Source: Nostoc sp. CHAB 5834 (GTDB lineage: Bacteria > Cyanobacteriota > Cyanobacteriia > Cyanobacteriales > Nostocaceae). Taken from it: a stretch of DNA of 48,404 nucleotides. The notes beneath the pieces are model-generated. The model searched no databases, was not told the origin of the DNA, and saw nothing but the letters and a program-made list of their open reading frames with translations. The stretch lies in contig JAIVFU010000053.1 in NCBI GenBank assembly GCA_020829485.1, positions 1 to 48,404 on the forward strand. Direction: 5' to 3'. The translations under genes were made by a program, and so were the position numbers. Shown in pieces: positions 1 through 8,557 of the stretch. Each line of letters begins with the position of its first letter. The stretch's first letter is position 1.

Positions 1-111
1 TTAAAAATGCTTCCCGAAATGCCTGAGCCTATTTTATTAACCCAGATTTTTGCCAAGCTTACTTCTTTAGGGCGTATTCATCCCGTTTCTACAGGCATTG
101 AACCCTCGTAA
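1..111 (+). CDS. IS4-type transposase, C-terminal fragment cut by window edge
   Basis: The first 37 codons are open and end at TAA 109-111. The peptide (ending RIHPVSTGIEPS) is nearly the same as the C-terminus of the transposase on the opposite strand at the far end of the window, which carries the IS4-type Y-R-E-K motif, so this is the tail of a second copy of that element. The element's terminal inverted repeat follows: TTGGCTAAGGTATTG ends at base 127. The two copies differ at several bases, so they are not one sequence read twice. The upstream part lies outside the window; whether this copy is intact cannot be judged. Confidence 0.8.
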   Translation, partial: LKMLPEMPEPILLTQIFAKLTSLGRIHPVSTGIEPS

Positions 112-692
112 ATTGGCTAAGGTATTGAACAACCAATACCTATTGCAAAGGCTCTATACACCCTAAGCTAGTTTGCAAATTTTAGTAATTTATCTCCAGA
201 TAGATTTTTATTTATTTAGGAAACTTCTTTTGTGAGAGGTTAATTACCCGGTTATATAGTATATAAAGCCAAAATTTCTTACTAATTTTCTATATCTATA
301 GGAATCGTATTTGATTTTTGAAATTATCTATGTGGGCGGGGAGTAGGGAGTAGGGAGTAGGGAGTAGGGAGTAGGGAGTAGGGAGTAGGGAGTAGGGAGT
401 AGGGAATTAGGCTTTTCGATCTGTACGGAACTTTTTCAGAAATCAAATATTAGTCCTATATAACATCGGGTTGCTGCTGATAAATACTTAATTCCAAGAA
501 ATGCAGTTACCCAAGTTTATAAAAAATGTCAAAATAAATAGTTGAAACCGCTACTTTTGTCCACGAGATCAAAAGTTTGTGGTTGATTGACTTTTTTAGT
601 TGATTACTTTGTCCTCCTGTCACAGACTCGATTGCGAGATTGATGATATTTTATTTTTGCACAAACTCCTTTATCCAATCACGATACAAGCT
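112..692. other. Gap with IS end and MITE
   Basis: No gene seen. It holds the transposase element's terminal repeat (to 127), a second similar motif CAATACCTATTGCAAAGG just after it, and the heptamer-containing MITE described at 297-460. The remainder is AT-rich and unassigned; the histidine phosphatase promoter should lie in the last 200 bases but no clear -35/-10 pair was recognised. Confidence 0.5.
297..460 (+). mobile_element. MITE family A, copy 1 (nine heptamer units)
   Basis: A 164-bp element with imperfect terminal inverted repeats: TATAGGAATCGTATTTGATT at the left, and TATAGGACTAATATTTGATT read inward from the right. The centre is a GGGAGTA heptamer array with nine GAGTA occurrences at 7-base spacing (341 to 397). 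The same element occurs inverted at 3273-3394 and direct at 43258-43379, each 122 bp with three heptamer units. The length difference is 42 bp, exactly six heptamers. The TA at the outer ends suggests TA target duplication, as used by IS630/Tc1-type transposases (family knowledge). Confidence 0.85.
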
Positions 693-1331
693 ATGACACT
701 CAATTTATATTTGCTGCGACATGGAGAAACTACTTTTAGCCAAAGTGGTAATTTTTGCGGTGAAACGGATGCGGAGTTGACAACAGAGGGGATGGAGATG
801 GCATCTGGTTTTGCCGATGTTTATCAAAAATTGAAGTGGGAGGCTGTTTATGCTAGCCCAATGAAGCGCACAATTGCAACTGCCAAGCCATTTTGTGATG
901 CTATTGGTATGGATATGCAGTTGCGTGACGGACTTAGAGAAGGTAGTTACGGTGAATGGGAAAGGAAGAGTAAATCGTTTGCCCAAGAGAATTACGCAGA
1001 AAACTATGTAAAATGGTTGACAGAACCCGCTTGGAATGCACCCAAAGGTGGAGAAACTGCGGTAGATATTGCTAACCGTTCTATGCCTGTAATTGCTGAA
1101 ATTCAAGAAAAACATCAGCAAGGTAATGTTTTGGTAGTTTCCCATAAAGCCACGATTCGGATTATGCTTTGCAGTTTACTGGGAATTGATTTGGGACGCT
1201 ATCGTTATCGGGTGAATATTTTGGTCGCGTCGGTAAGTATGGTTAAATTTGATGTTCATGGCCCTTTGTTAGAAATATTAGGCGATCGCCATCATATACC
1301 CGATCATATTCGCGATCGTCCGGGAACATAA
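693..1331 (+). CDS. Histidine phosphatase (phosphoglycerate mutase-like) family protein
   Basis: A 212-residue protein of the histidine phosphatase (branch 1) superfamily. The catalytic LRHGE motif is at residues 8-12 (His10 is the expected phospho-acceptor), followed by SPMKRT around 55-60, the acid-containing LREGSYGEWE around 81-90 and the second catalytic His in VVSHKA (His151). The frame is open from 600, but the ATG at 693 is chosen because the RHG motif must lie near the N-terminus; the 31 upstream codons look non-coding. The length fits cobC/gpmB-like phosphatases. Substrate is unknown: cyanobacterial members include phosphoserine phosphatases and sugar-phosphate phosphatases, and the sequence does not decide. 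It faces bioF convergently, with a MITE (1351-1444) between. Confidence 0.9.
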   Translation: MTLNLYLLRHGETTFSQSGNFCGETDAELTTEGMEMASGFADVYQKLKWEAVYASPMKRTIATAKPFCDAIGMDMQLRDGLREGSYGEWERKSKSFAQENYAENYVKWLTEPAWNAPKGGETAVDIANRSMPVIAEIQEKHQQGNVLVVSHKATIRIMLCSLLGIDLGRYRYRVNILVASVSMVKFDVHGPLLEILGDRHHIPDHIRDRPGT

Positions 1332-1350
1332 TACGGCATCAACAGGACTA

Positions 1351-1444
1351 GGGAACTCCAAATAAAAAAATACTTAACTACTTTTTGTGGGGTGGACAAG
1401 ATGTCCACCCCACAAGATTGGATAATTTATTTGTTGGAAGTCCC
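1351..1444. mobile_element. MITE family B, copy 1
   Basis: A 94-bp element with ends GGGAACTCCAAATAAAAAAA and, inward from the right, GGGACTTCCAACAAATAAAT. The core is a hairpin, GTGGGGTGGACA - aga - TGTCCACCCCAC. The flanks CTA/CTG may be a decayed 3-bp target duplication; the two other copies have perfect TAA duplications. It sits between the convergent histidine phosphatase and bioF genes and could act as a transcription barrier (inference). Confidence 0.75.
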
Positions 1445-1496
1445 CTGTGTTTAATTAATCCCTAACCTACTGCGATCAATTCACATAAAATTCGTT

Positions 1497-2663
1497 TTAA
1501 TTTACATCCTTTAGCACTGCTACCAATTTTTCAATATGTGCTGCTTCATGAGTTGCCATTAAAGATATTCTGATCCGACTTGTAGGGACTGTGGGAGGAC
1601 GAATTGCTGGGGCAAAAATGCCAGCATCTCTTAGCTGTTTTCCAGCTTTGAGGGCATCTGTCGCACTGGGCAATTGAAAACATAATATAGGTGATTCTGA
1701 AGGCAGTAATTTTAGATTAGGTAAATGTTGTTGCAGCAAATTTTTTAAGTAATGTACATTTTGCCACAATTGGGTACGGCGTTGCGGTTCTTGTTGCACT
1801 ATTTTGATTGCTGCTAAGGCCGCCGCCGTATCAGCAGGTGAAAGTCCAGTTGTATAAATCCAAGTGGGTGCGCGGTTTTGCAAAAAGTCAATTAAGGCGC
1901 TACTTCCTGCTACATATCCGCCTAAACTACCCAAAGCTTTACTCAAAGTCCCAACTTGAATTAACTGCTTTCCGGTACATCCAAAATGTTCGACACACCC
2001 AGCGCCAGTTTTTCCTAGTACCCCTGTGGCATGAGCTTCATCAACTAGCAGCATACAGTTAAATTCATCAGCGAGTTGCAACAGTGCTGGCAACGGACAT
2101 AAATCGCCATCCATGCTGAAGACGCTATCAGTAAGAATCAAACAGCGTCGGTAGTTTTGTCGCTGTTGACTCAACCGAGTTTTTAAGACTGCAATATCAC
2201 AGTGCGGGTATTCCACAAATACTGCACCGCTAAGAATCGCTCCATTTTTCAGACTGGAATGATTGTATTGGTCAGATAAAATTAAATCACGCTTGCCAAC
2301 GAGGGCGGTAATGACACCCAAATTGGCTAGATACCCTGAACTAAATACCAAAGCATCTTGTGTTTGTTTGGTAGATGCGATCGCCTCCTCTAATTCCCTG
2401 TGTAATTCCCGATGCCCACTGAGTAATCTAGAACCAGTGCTACCAGTCCCAAATTCTGCGATCGCAGCAGTCGCGGCTGCCATCAACCGCTCATCCCCAG
2501 CTAATCCCAAATAGTCATTACTGGCAAAATTAATTACCTCTTGCCCAGCTAAAACCACCGTTGCACCCGAACGACCATTAATAGGTTGTACCGAACGATA
2601 CCAGTCAGCCCGATGAATCGTTGCTAAGGAATGTTCTAGCCAAGCATAAGGGTCGGTGAGCAT
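1497..2663 (-). CDS. bioF: 8-amino-7-oxononanoate synthase (biotin synthesis)
   Basis: A PLP-dependent alpha-oxoamine synthase of 388 residues, the usual BioF length. It condenses pimeloyl-thioester with L-alanine to give 8-amino-7-oxononanoate, the first ring-forming step of biotin synthesis in the cytosol. Visible signatures: FASNDYLGL (46-54), [12 protein letters not shown] (72-83), [11 protein letters not shown] (207-217, with Asp208 and His211 near the cofactor), and [12 protein letters not shown], where Lys242 is the expected Schiff-base lysine. The ATG at 2663 gives a normal N-terminus. No other bio gene is adjacent. Related enzymes (KBL, ALAS) share the fold, but length and motif context favour BioF. 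The 30 bases upstream are G-rich and contain heptamer-like GGGAGTG/GGGGAGG runs. Confidence 0.92.
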   Translation of the reverse strand: MLTDPYAWLEHSLATIHRADWYRSVQPINGRSGATVVLAGQEVINFASNDYLGLAGDERLMAAATAAIAEFGTGSTGSRLLSGHRELHRELEEAIASTKQTQDALVFSSGYLANLGVITALVGKRDLILSDQYNHSSLKNGAILSGAVFVEYPHCDIAVLKTRLSQQRQNYRRCLILTDSVFSMDGDLCPLPALLQLADEFNCMLLVDEAHATGVLGKTGAGCVEHFGCTGKQLIQVGTLSKALGSLGGYVAGSSALIDFLQNRAPTWIYTTGLSPADTAAALAAIKIVQQEPQRRTQLWQNVHYLKNLLQQHLPNLKLLPSESPILCFQLPSATDALKAGKQLRDAGIFAPAIRPPTVPTSRIRISLMATHEAAHIEKLVAVLKDVN

Positions 2664-2709
2664 GGGAGTGGGGAGGCAGGGGGCAGGCAGGGTAAGCGCA
2701 TCTCAAGCG

Positions 2710-2960
2710 CTATTGACAAGCGGGTTTAGAGATATCATCATATTGGGATAAGCAAGCAGTAAGAATAGTCAGCATATAGTTATTATTCATAGTAGCTCGA
2801 TTCGATTTTTGGCGATTAATAAGTTTAAAAGATTGCTCTAGGTTCAAAGCATTAAGAGCAATTCGTTGCAGCAATGCTAAATTTTGGGGAGCATTACCTG
2901 TCTTTTTTTAATAGGATGATGACCTTTATCTATCCGTTCATCATAACTATGAATAATACT
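2710..2960 (-). pseudogene. ISAs1-family transposase remnant
   Basis: Reading the reverse strand, a segment ending at TAG 2710-2712 encodes a peptide beginning PQNLALLQRIALNAL and continuing NNNYMLTILTACL. This matches the conserved C-terminus of ISAs1-type transposases (E/Q-N-L-A-L-L-R-R-I-A-L-N). Just upstream, in another frame, is DERIDKGHHPIKKRQ, resembling the family's DKGHGRIE motif. The two pieces are joined out of frame with intervening sequence missing, so this is a deleted, non-functional copy. No intact copy or terminal repeat was identified. Confidence 0.65.
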
Positions 2961-3272
2961 GTCAAACCCTTGATATAAGTGTTAATGCCATTTTTTCTGT
3001 TAGTGCAGTCGCATTCCCCATACTAAAGTTTTTTGAGCTTTTAATCGTTTGTTTTGCAGATTTTAAACCCGATGTCATGAGACTGATCCGTTAAGTAAGA
3101 TAAACGCTTTGCTTATTAATAATTTACTACTAAACGTCTTTAATACTTAAATTTTTTCCACCAATTTATAATTGTGCAAAATAATCTGTCAATTTAGCTA
3201 CAAAATTAGATACCCTTACCCTGCACAGCGTAGCACTCAACTTCAGTAAATTAGACATCATTTTTTCAGGAT

Positions 3273-3394
3273 TATAGGACTAATATTTGATTTCTGATAA
3301 AGCTCCGTACAGATAGAAAAGCCTAATTCCCTACTCCCCACTCCCCGCTCCCCGCCCACATAGATAATTTCAAAAATCAAATACGATTCCTATA
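3273..3394 (-). mobile_element. MITE family A, copy 2 (three heptamer units)
   Basis: An inverted copy of the 297-460 element, 122 bp. It runs from TATAGGACTAATATTTGATT to the complement of TATAGGAATCGTATTTGATT. The core read on the minus strand has three heptamer units with small variants (GGGAGC, GGGAGT, GGGAGTA), unlike the homogeneous array of copy 1. Confidence 0.85.
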
Positions 3395-3536
3395 TATTTT
3401 CAAAATAGAATGAAAAACCGATCATGAAAAAAATATTTTTTATTAACCGTTGGATAACCCAATCTTTACTTGCTGGAATAACAGAATGTGCTAAGAAGTT
3501 ATTTTGTGATACTTTTTAAGTTTGGCATTATTTATC

Positions 3537-5138
3537 ATGGAATCTAATCGCCCATCGCAACTAAACCGCCGTCAGTTTTTGCTCCGTTCAACTATCACAG
3601 CAGGTGGAATTATTGCCACAAATCTTGTATCGAAATCACAAGTTTTTGCCCAAGGGCCTGCAATTATCACCTCTGACAAAATGCGTCCTGGTATACCTTA
3701 TGGTGTAGCTAGCGGAGATATTTCCAAAGATAGCATTGTTATTTGGAGTCGCAGCGATCGCCCCGCCAAAATGATCGTAGAATATTCTACCAGCGAATCC
3801 TTTAAAAATGTCCGGCGAGTTGTGGGGCCCAATGCTTTAAAAAATAGCGACTTTACAGCACGACTTTATCTGAGGAACTTGCCCCCAGATCAAAAATTAT
3901 TTTATCGGGTGATTTTCCAAGATTTAGATTATAAAGGCACTTACAGCGCTCCTGTCAAAGGCACTTTCCGCACTCCTCCCAAATCTGGGCGAGATATATT
4001 CTTTGTGTGGGGTGGTGACACTGCTGGTCAAGGATGGGGGATTAATCCTGATTTCGGTGGGATGAAAATTTACGAAACTATGCGCCAACTTCATCCCGAC
4101 TTTTTCATTCATTCTGGCGACAATATTTACGCCGATGGCCCCATTCAATCAGAAGTAACTTTAGACGACGGCACTATTTGGAAAAACATCACTACACCAG
4201 AAAAATCTAAAGTAGCAGAAACTCTCACAGAATATCGTGGCAACTATATATACAATTTGCTGGATGAAAACATCAAGCGTTTCAACGCTGAAGTTCCCAT
4301 ATTGGCACAGTGGGACGACCACGAAACCACAAATAATTGGTATCCTGGAGAATTTCTCCTCAACGATGACCGCTACACAGTTAAGGATGTTAACTTGCTA
4401 GCAGAAAGAGGAAGGCAAGCGTTTTTAGAATATCTGCCTATTGGGTATGAAACAAATGATCCAGATAAAGCGAAAATTTATCGCTCTTTTAACTATGGCC
4501 CATTATTAGACATTTTCATGCTGGATGAGCGCACTTACCGGGGGCCAAACACTCCCAATCGTCAGCCAGTACCAAGTAAAGAAACAGAAATGCTGGGCAG
4601 AACACAAATAGAATGGCTAAAAAGGCAATTGTTATCATCAAAAGCAACATGGAAAGTGATTGCTAGTGATATGCCATTGGGGCTGATAATTCGAGATGGT
4701 AGCACTGATTTTGAAGCTTGGGCTAATGGAGATGGCCCAGCTTTAGGAAGAGAACTAGAAATTGCCGATTTACTAAGATTTATCAAAAATAAAAATATCC
4801 AGAATGTTGTTTGGTTAACTGCTGATGTACATTATGCAGCAGCCCATTATTACGACCCCGCCAAAGCACAGTTTAAGGACTTTAAGCCTTTTTGGGAGTT
4901 CGTCGCCGGGCCTCTTAACTCTGGCACATTTGGGCCAAATCAATTGGAAAATACTTTTGGCCCACAATTGGTATTTCAAAGCCTTCCTCCAGGTACGAAA
5001 GCAAATCGACCTCCAAGTGAAGGTTTGCAATTCTTTGGAGGAGTTAAAATTAATGGAAATACAAAAGTGATGACGGTAACACTGCGTAACTTGGCTGGGG
5101 AGACTGTTTACAGTATTGATTTGCCGCCAGAAAAATAA
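3537..5138 (+). CDS. phoD: PhoD-type alkaline phosphatase / phosphodiesterase, Tat-exported
   Basis: A 533-residue secreted metallophosphatase. A Tat signal is visible: twin Arg at 11-12 in NRRQFLLRS, a hydrophobic stretch, then SQVFAQG as a likely cleavage region near residue 39. A fibronectin-like N-domain (about 50-150) precedes the PhoD catalytic domain. Metal-site motifs are FVWGGDTAG (Asp161), HSGDNIYADG (Asp195), QWDDHE (259-263), LDERTYRG (329-336) and TADVHYAAAHY (429-437). PhoD enzymes hydrolyse phosphomono- and diesters in the periplasm using Fe and Ca (family knowledge). The TTG at 3522 would add five residues, but the ATG at 3537 is preferred because it puts the twin Arg at the usual position. 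The first metal-site context is WGGD rather than the more common SCQD, marking a PhoD subfamily. Confidence 0.88.
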   Translation: MESNRPSQLNRRQFLLRSTITAGGIIATNLVSKSQVFAQGPAIITSDKMRPGIPYGVASGDISKDSIVIWSRSDRPAKMIVEYSTSESFKNVRRVVGPNALKNSDFTARLYLRNLPPDQKLFYRVIFQDLDYKGTYSAPVKGTFRTPPKSGRDIFFVWGGDTAGQGWGINPDFGGMKIYETMRQLHPDFFIHSGDNIYADGPIQSEVTLDDGTIWKNITTPEKSKVAETLTEYRGNYIYNLLDENIKRFNAEVPILAQWDDHETTNNWYPGEFLLNDDRYTVKDVNLLAERGRQAFLEYLPIGYETNDPDKAKIYRSFNYGPLLDIFMLDERTYRGPNTPNRQPVPSKETEMLGRTQIEWLKRQLLSSKATWKVIASDMPLGLIIRDGSTDFEAWANGDGPALGRELEIADLLRFIKNKNIQNVVWLTADVHYAAAHYYDPAKAQFKDFKPFWEFVAGPLNSGTFGPNQLENTFGPQLVFQSLPPGTKANRPPSEGLQFFGGVKINGNTKVMTVTLRNLAGETVYSIDLPPEK

Positions 5139-5162
5139 ATCATCAAAAACTGAGTGAAATAT

Positions 5163-5228
5163 AGCCAGTTAGATAAAGTAAAAACCTGAGTTATTACTTT
5201 ATCTAATTGGCTTTTATATTTTTTACCT
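5163..5228. terminator. Strong hairpin terminator shared by convergent genes
   Basis: A long stem, AGCCAGTTAGATAAAGTAA paired with TTACTTTATCTAATTGGCT (one G-T/mismatch position), with a 12-base loop, followed by TTTATATTTTTT. It lies 25 bases after phoD and just before the stop of the oppositely oriented RTX gene. The A-rich side of the loop makes it plausible for both directions. Confidence 0.75.
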
Positions 5229-5262
5229 CCTGCTGGAAAGCCATTAGAATTGTAAATTCATG

Positions 5263-5973
5263 TTAAAGGGTGATAAAAGAGAAGTCTTGGGGCGAAAACT
5301 TAGGTTGGTTAGACGTGCTTGTGAGATTGGTGAGATTAGCCAAAACACTAATCGAGCCGCCGTCATCTAAGTCATTAGAATACACTAATCTTGAAATGCC
5401 AAGTGTAGAGTTGCAATAGACAAATAACCCTTCATCAGATGTAATCTTATTGTTATTAGCAATGGCTTTAGCAGCAGCAGCAGCATTTGGAAATGCATCG
5501 AACAACACCAATACATTGGCATTACCCGATAGTTTAGAGCTAACCCCTTCTGCGTATTTAACCTGGGCACCAAAATCAAGTCCGAGTTTCCCAGTTTCAA
5601 AGACGAAATTATCTATACCGATTTGGTAGTCGGTAATTCTATCTGGCTGATTCAACACTCTAATACCGTTGGGGCTTTGCGCTGGGGAACCGTTAGCAAA
5701 TGGGGGATCATAATAGCCAAAAGTATCTTGACCAGATCCGCCTGTTAGTATATCAACACCAGTACCACCGTCTAAGAAATCACTGCCATTACCGCCTGTT
5801 AAAACGTCATTGCCCGTGCGACCGTAAAGGTTATCGTTTCCATTCCTGCCTTCAAGAGTGTCATTACCCGCATTTCCGTAGAGAAAGTCATTTCCTCCCT
5901 TGCCATCAATAAAGTCATTGTCGGCTTTACCAGACAAGATGTTATTAGCGTCATTTCCAACAATATTCGCCAT
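5263..5973 (-). CDS. RTX-type calcium-binding repeat protein
   Basis: A 236-residue protein starting directly with about nine nonapeptide repeats of the GGxGxDxLx type (residues 6-88, for example [27 protein letters not shown]). These form a parallel beta-roll that binds calcium (family knowledge). The C-terminal 140 residues contain [15 protein letters not shown], the usual segment following RTX blocks, and an alanine-rich helix. No classical signal peptide is present; proteins of this kind are commonly exported by type I secretion through C-terminal signals. No catalytic domain is visible, so the role is unknown. No secretion genes are adjacent. It is convergent with phoD and shares its terminator. 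Confidence 0.85.
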   Translation of the reverse strand: MANIVGNDANNILSGKADNDFIDGKGGNDFLYGNAGNDTLEGRNGNDNLYGRTGNDVLTGGNGSDFLDGGTGVDILTGGSGQDTFGYYDPPFANGSPAQSPNGIRVLNQPDRITDYQIGIDNFVFETGKLGLDFGAQVKYAEGVSSKLSGNANVLVLFDAFPNAAAAAKAIANNNKITSDEGLFVYCNSTLGISRLVYSNDLDDGGSISVLANLTNLTSTSNQPKFSPQDFSFITL

Positions 5974-6192
5974 AGCTGTTATCCTTTACAATTGCAAATT
6001 TATGTTTTGTGAACTCTATTTATTGTAGAGATTCCACAAAAAATAAACATCTGAAAAAAGTCTTGAATTTTAGCAAGCCCTAATTAGATAAATTCTGTCT
6101 GACTTTCTTTGTTCACTAAGTAAATATGCTTATAAGTTTTGTCATAGGTCAAAACATCTGTTACAACGAAAGTTATAAACATCTGGCTTGCT

Positions 6193-6651
6193 GTGGTGCT
6201 AAAGATACAGTTGAGAGGATTAATTAAAGAAAGCCTTGCATCCAGCTACTTCTATGAGTTTGTTACTTCCCAGTGGGGTGAGGCGATTTGCCCGCCTTTG
6301 ACTATGGGCTCTCGTGTCGCCCACCCCACAATAAATAGTTGTATATTTTTTTATTTGTCAGTCCCTTATACTGCGATCGCAATTATTTTAATTTTTAGCG
6401 GCACAGTATTGGGATATCTCCATATCTTTCTTACCCACGCTGTATCTGATTGTAAAGAATTAACTGAGTTAACCCCACGGGAACAAGATGTGTTGCGCTT
6501 AATTGGCCGAGGTTTAACCAACCGTGAAATTGCTCAAGAACTTTACATTGCTGAAGGGACGGTTAAAACCCATGTGACTCACCTTTTAAGCCGCCTCAGT
6601 TTGCGTAACCGATCGCAGATGGCAATTTATGCTAACTCTATTTATAACTAG
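6193..6651 (+). pseudogene. Response-regulator remnant: LuxR-type HTH with degraded front
   Basis: Only the C-terminal part (about residues 88-148 of the open frame) is recognisable: LTPREQDVLRLIGRGLTNRE followed by IAQELYIAEGTVKTHV, a standard LuxR/NarL DNA-binding helix-turn-helix. The receiver domain that should precede it is absent. The 90 upstream codons read as low-quality protein and contain a palindromic repeat (GTGGGGTG... at about 6273 with ...CCACCCCAC near 6320), so the front appears to have been replaced or interrupted by a mobile repeat. It may be a dead gene or a stand-alone HTH protein from an internal start; the first is more likely. Confidence 0.55.
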
Positions 6652-6734
6652 AAAGAAGGCAGAAGGTAAAAAGGCTTTGAGCGATCGCTACTGTTAAGAG
6701 CTAAATTTAAGTAGGTAGAGTTTTGGAGTTGATC

Positions 6735-7970
6735 ATGCTTAAGCAACTCATCCTGGAAAATTGGAAAAGTTTCCGTTATGCCGAGCTTCCACTTGACCCG
6801 TTGACTGTTCTGATTGGGACAAATGCAAGTGGTAAATCGAATGTAATTGAAGCTTTAGAATTTTTACAAATAACCTTTAGAAGAGAGGATGTTAAACCAG
6901 CTTTAGTAGGTGATTCAAATCTCCCTTCGATTCGAGGAGGTGTAGAATGGGCTGCATTTAAACCGGAGAAAAAATTTACATTAAAGGTTGTTATCCAAGG
7001 TGAATATATTAATACTGATTATATTTATAGTATTACAGTAAAAACAAAACCTTCCCTCCAAGTTTTAGAAGAATCTATAATTCATCAAGAATCTCATACT
7101 AATTCTGATAAAAATATTATGAGAGATTTTTTAAAAGTTTTCCATTTAAATGAAAAAGAAAAAGGGCTTCATACTAACGATGAACAACATATTTTAATGG
7201 GCAATTTTTTTCCTACTAAAACAACACTAACTAATACTCTATTTGTTGATGGTAATTCTGGTTTAGAAGATAAAATTATATATAATTTTTATCATTTTAT
7301 TAAAAATATTTTTATTCTAAATCCTATTCCTTCCAAAATGCGCTCTTACTCACCAATTAGCGAAAAATTAGAAACTGATGCCTCAAATATAGCTGGTGTA
7401 ATAGCAGCATTATCTAAGAAACGGAAAGCAGAAGTTGAAGCAGTTCTATCAAACTACATTAAAAAGCTACCAGAAGGTGATATACAAAAAGTATGGGCAC
7501 AAAAAGTAGGTAGGTTTCGTACTGATGCCATGCTCTACTGTCAAGAAGAATGGAAACCTGGTCACGTTACAGAGATTGATGCTAGAAGTATGTCAGATGG
7601 AACCTTACGTTTTCTAGCAATTATTACAGCATTACTTACTCGACCAGAAGGAAGTCAACTAGTAATTGAAGAAATAGATAACGGGCTTCATCCATCGCGT
7701 GCAGAATTACTTGTCAGAATACTACGAGAAATTGGTCAAAAAAGAAAAATTGATATTTTACTTACTACTCATAACCCAGCTTTGCTTGATGCTTTAGGCC
7801 CAGAGATAGTTCCTTTTGTGGTTGTCGCCCACCGCGATAAAGAAACTGGAGAAAGCAAACTTACTCTTTTAGAAGATATTGAAAATCTTCCTCTTTTGTT
7901 AGCATCGGGGACTTTAGGCAGACTAGCAACTAAAGGTGCAATCGAAAAGAGCCTTGCTGATAATAAGTAA
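6735..7970 (+). CDS. AAA ATPase (OLD/RecF-like, AAA_21), likely defence module ATPase
   Basis: A 411-residue ABC-type ATPase of the RecF/OLD class. Walker A is GTNASGKS (28-35) after an N-terminal LKQLILENWKSFR, which is typical of SMC/RecF-like proteins that bind ends or structured nucleic acid. A signature-like MSDGTLRFL is at 286-294, Walker B VIEEIDNGLHP is around 310-320 (Glu312/Glu313), and a switch His is in LLTTHNPALL (His346). The middle (about 60-270) is a divergent lysine-rich insert. There is no TOPRIM nuclease domain, unlike OLD/GajA. The ATG at 6735 is chosen over TTG 6723 because GGAG lies 7 bases upstream. Eight bases separate it from the PIN-domain gene, so one operon is likely. 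Codons are AT-rich compared with mutS, consistent with transfer (inference). Confidence 0.85.
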   Translation: MLKQLILENWKSFRYAELPLDPLTVLIGTNASGKSNVIEALEFLQITFRREDVKPALVGDSNLPSIRGGVEWAAFKPEKKFTLKVVIQGEYINTDYIYSITVKTKPSLQVLEESIIHQESHTNSDKNIMRDFLKVFHLNEKEKGLHTNDEQHILMGNFFPTKTTLTNTLFVDGNSGLEDKIIYNFYHFIKNIFILNPIPSKMRSYSPISEKLETDASNIAGVIAALSKKRKAEVEAVLSNYIKKLPEGDIQKVWAQKVGRFRTDAMLYCQEEWKPGHVTEIDARSMSDGTLRFLAIITALLTRPEGSQLVIEEIDNGLHPSRAELLVRILREIGQKRKIDILLTTHNPALLDALGPEIVPFVVVAHRDKETGESKLTLLEDIENLPLLLASGTLGRLATKGAIEKSLADNK

Positions 7971-7978
7971 AATTAAAT

Positions 7979-8503
7979 ATGAGAAAGGTTTTGATTATTG
8001 ACACATCCATACTTTGTGTCTATTTAGAGGTTCCTGGTAAAGAGACTTGTGGTTCTGATAATGATAAATGGGATAAAAAAAGAGTTGAAGCCCGTTTTCA
8101 GGAAGAAGAAAAACAAGGTGCAAAGTTTATACTACCAATAGCAACAATTATAGAAACTGGTAATCACATTGCACAAGCTAACTCTAAGCGATATGAAATT
8201 GCTCAAGCTTTCGGTAATATTTTAGTTAAAGTAGCAGATGGAGTTATACCTTGGGGAGTTTTTGAAACTCAAGTAGGTGAACTTTGGAATTCAGCACAAT
8301 TGAAACAGTTGGCTACTGAATGGCCTACTCTAGCATCTAGAAAGATTTCTATCGGAGATGCGACAATTAAGACTGTGGCTGAATATTACGCCAAAACTAG
8401 TAGTACATTTCAAGTAGAAATTTTTACGGGCGATGGGGGACTCAAGGCTTATGAACCAGCTACCCCAGCACCTACACGTCGTAGCAGTCGAACAAAAAGG
8501 TAA
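7979..8503 (+). CDS. PIN-like nuclease, partner of the AAA ATPase
   Basis: A 174-residue protein that fits a PIN-fold RNase by its acidic quartet: Asp8 in LIIDTSILCVYL, Glu59 in ATIIETGNHI, Asp127 in ISIGDATI and Asp152 in IFTGDGGLKAY. The spacing and the final TGDGGL are typical of PIN domains. It has a conserved-looking charged insert (residues 20-50) and a basic, disordered tail with TRRSSRTKR. It follows the ATPase gene at 8 bases, so the two likely act as ATPase sensor plus toxic RNase effector. No small antitoxin gene of the VapB type is next to it, unlike normal VapBC pairs. PIN assignment is by motif only. Confidence 0.75.
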   Translation: MRKVLIIDTSILCVYLEVPGKETCGSDNDKWDKKRVEARFQEEEKQGAKFILPIATIIETGNHIAQANSKRYEIAQAFGNILVKVADGVIPWGVFETQVGELWNSAQLKQLATEWPTLASRKISIGDATIKTVAEYYAKTSSTFQVEIFTGDGGLKAYEPATPAPTRRSSRTKR

Positions 8504-8557
8504 AATATCCTTGAGCGATTACTAATTACCCAAAATAGAGGTTTGCTCACTAAATTG

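Larger units (their letters stand above)
2664..3536. other. Gap with transposase remnant and MITE
   Basis: Between bioF and the PhoD gene there is the ISAs1-type relic (2710-2960), then about 300 bases without a recognisable gene, then MITE family A copy 2 (3273-3394) and about 140 AT-rich bases that should hold the phoD promoter. No Pho-box-like repeat was recognised with confidence. Confidence 0.5.

Noticed and set aside
600..692. N-terminal extension of the histidine phosphatase (31 extra residues)
   Set aside because: The RHG motif must be near the N-terminus in this family and the extension is not protein-like; start moved to 693.
705..1145. Open frame on the minus strand inside the histidine phosphatase gene
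   Set aside because: Full overlap with a well-supported gene, no recognisable motifs, no RBS; an antisense shadow.
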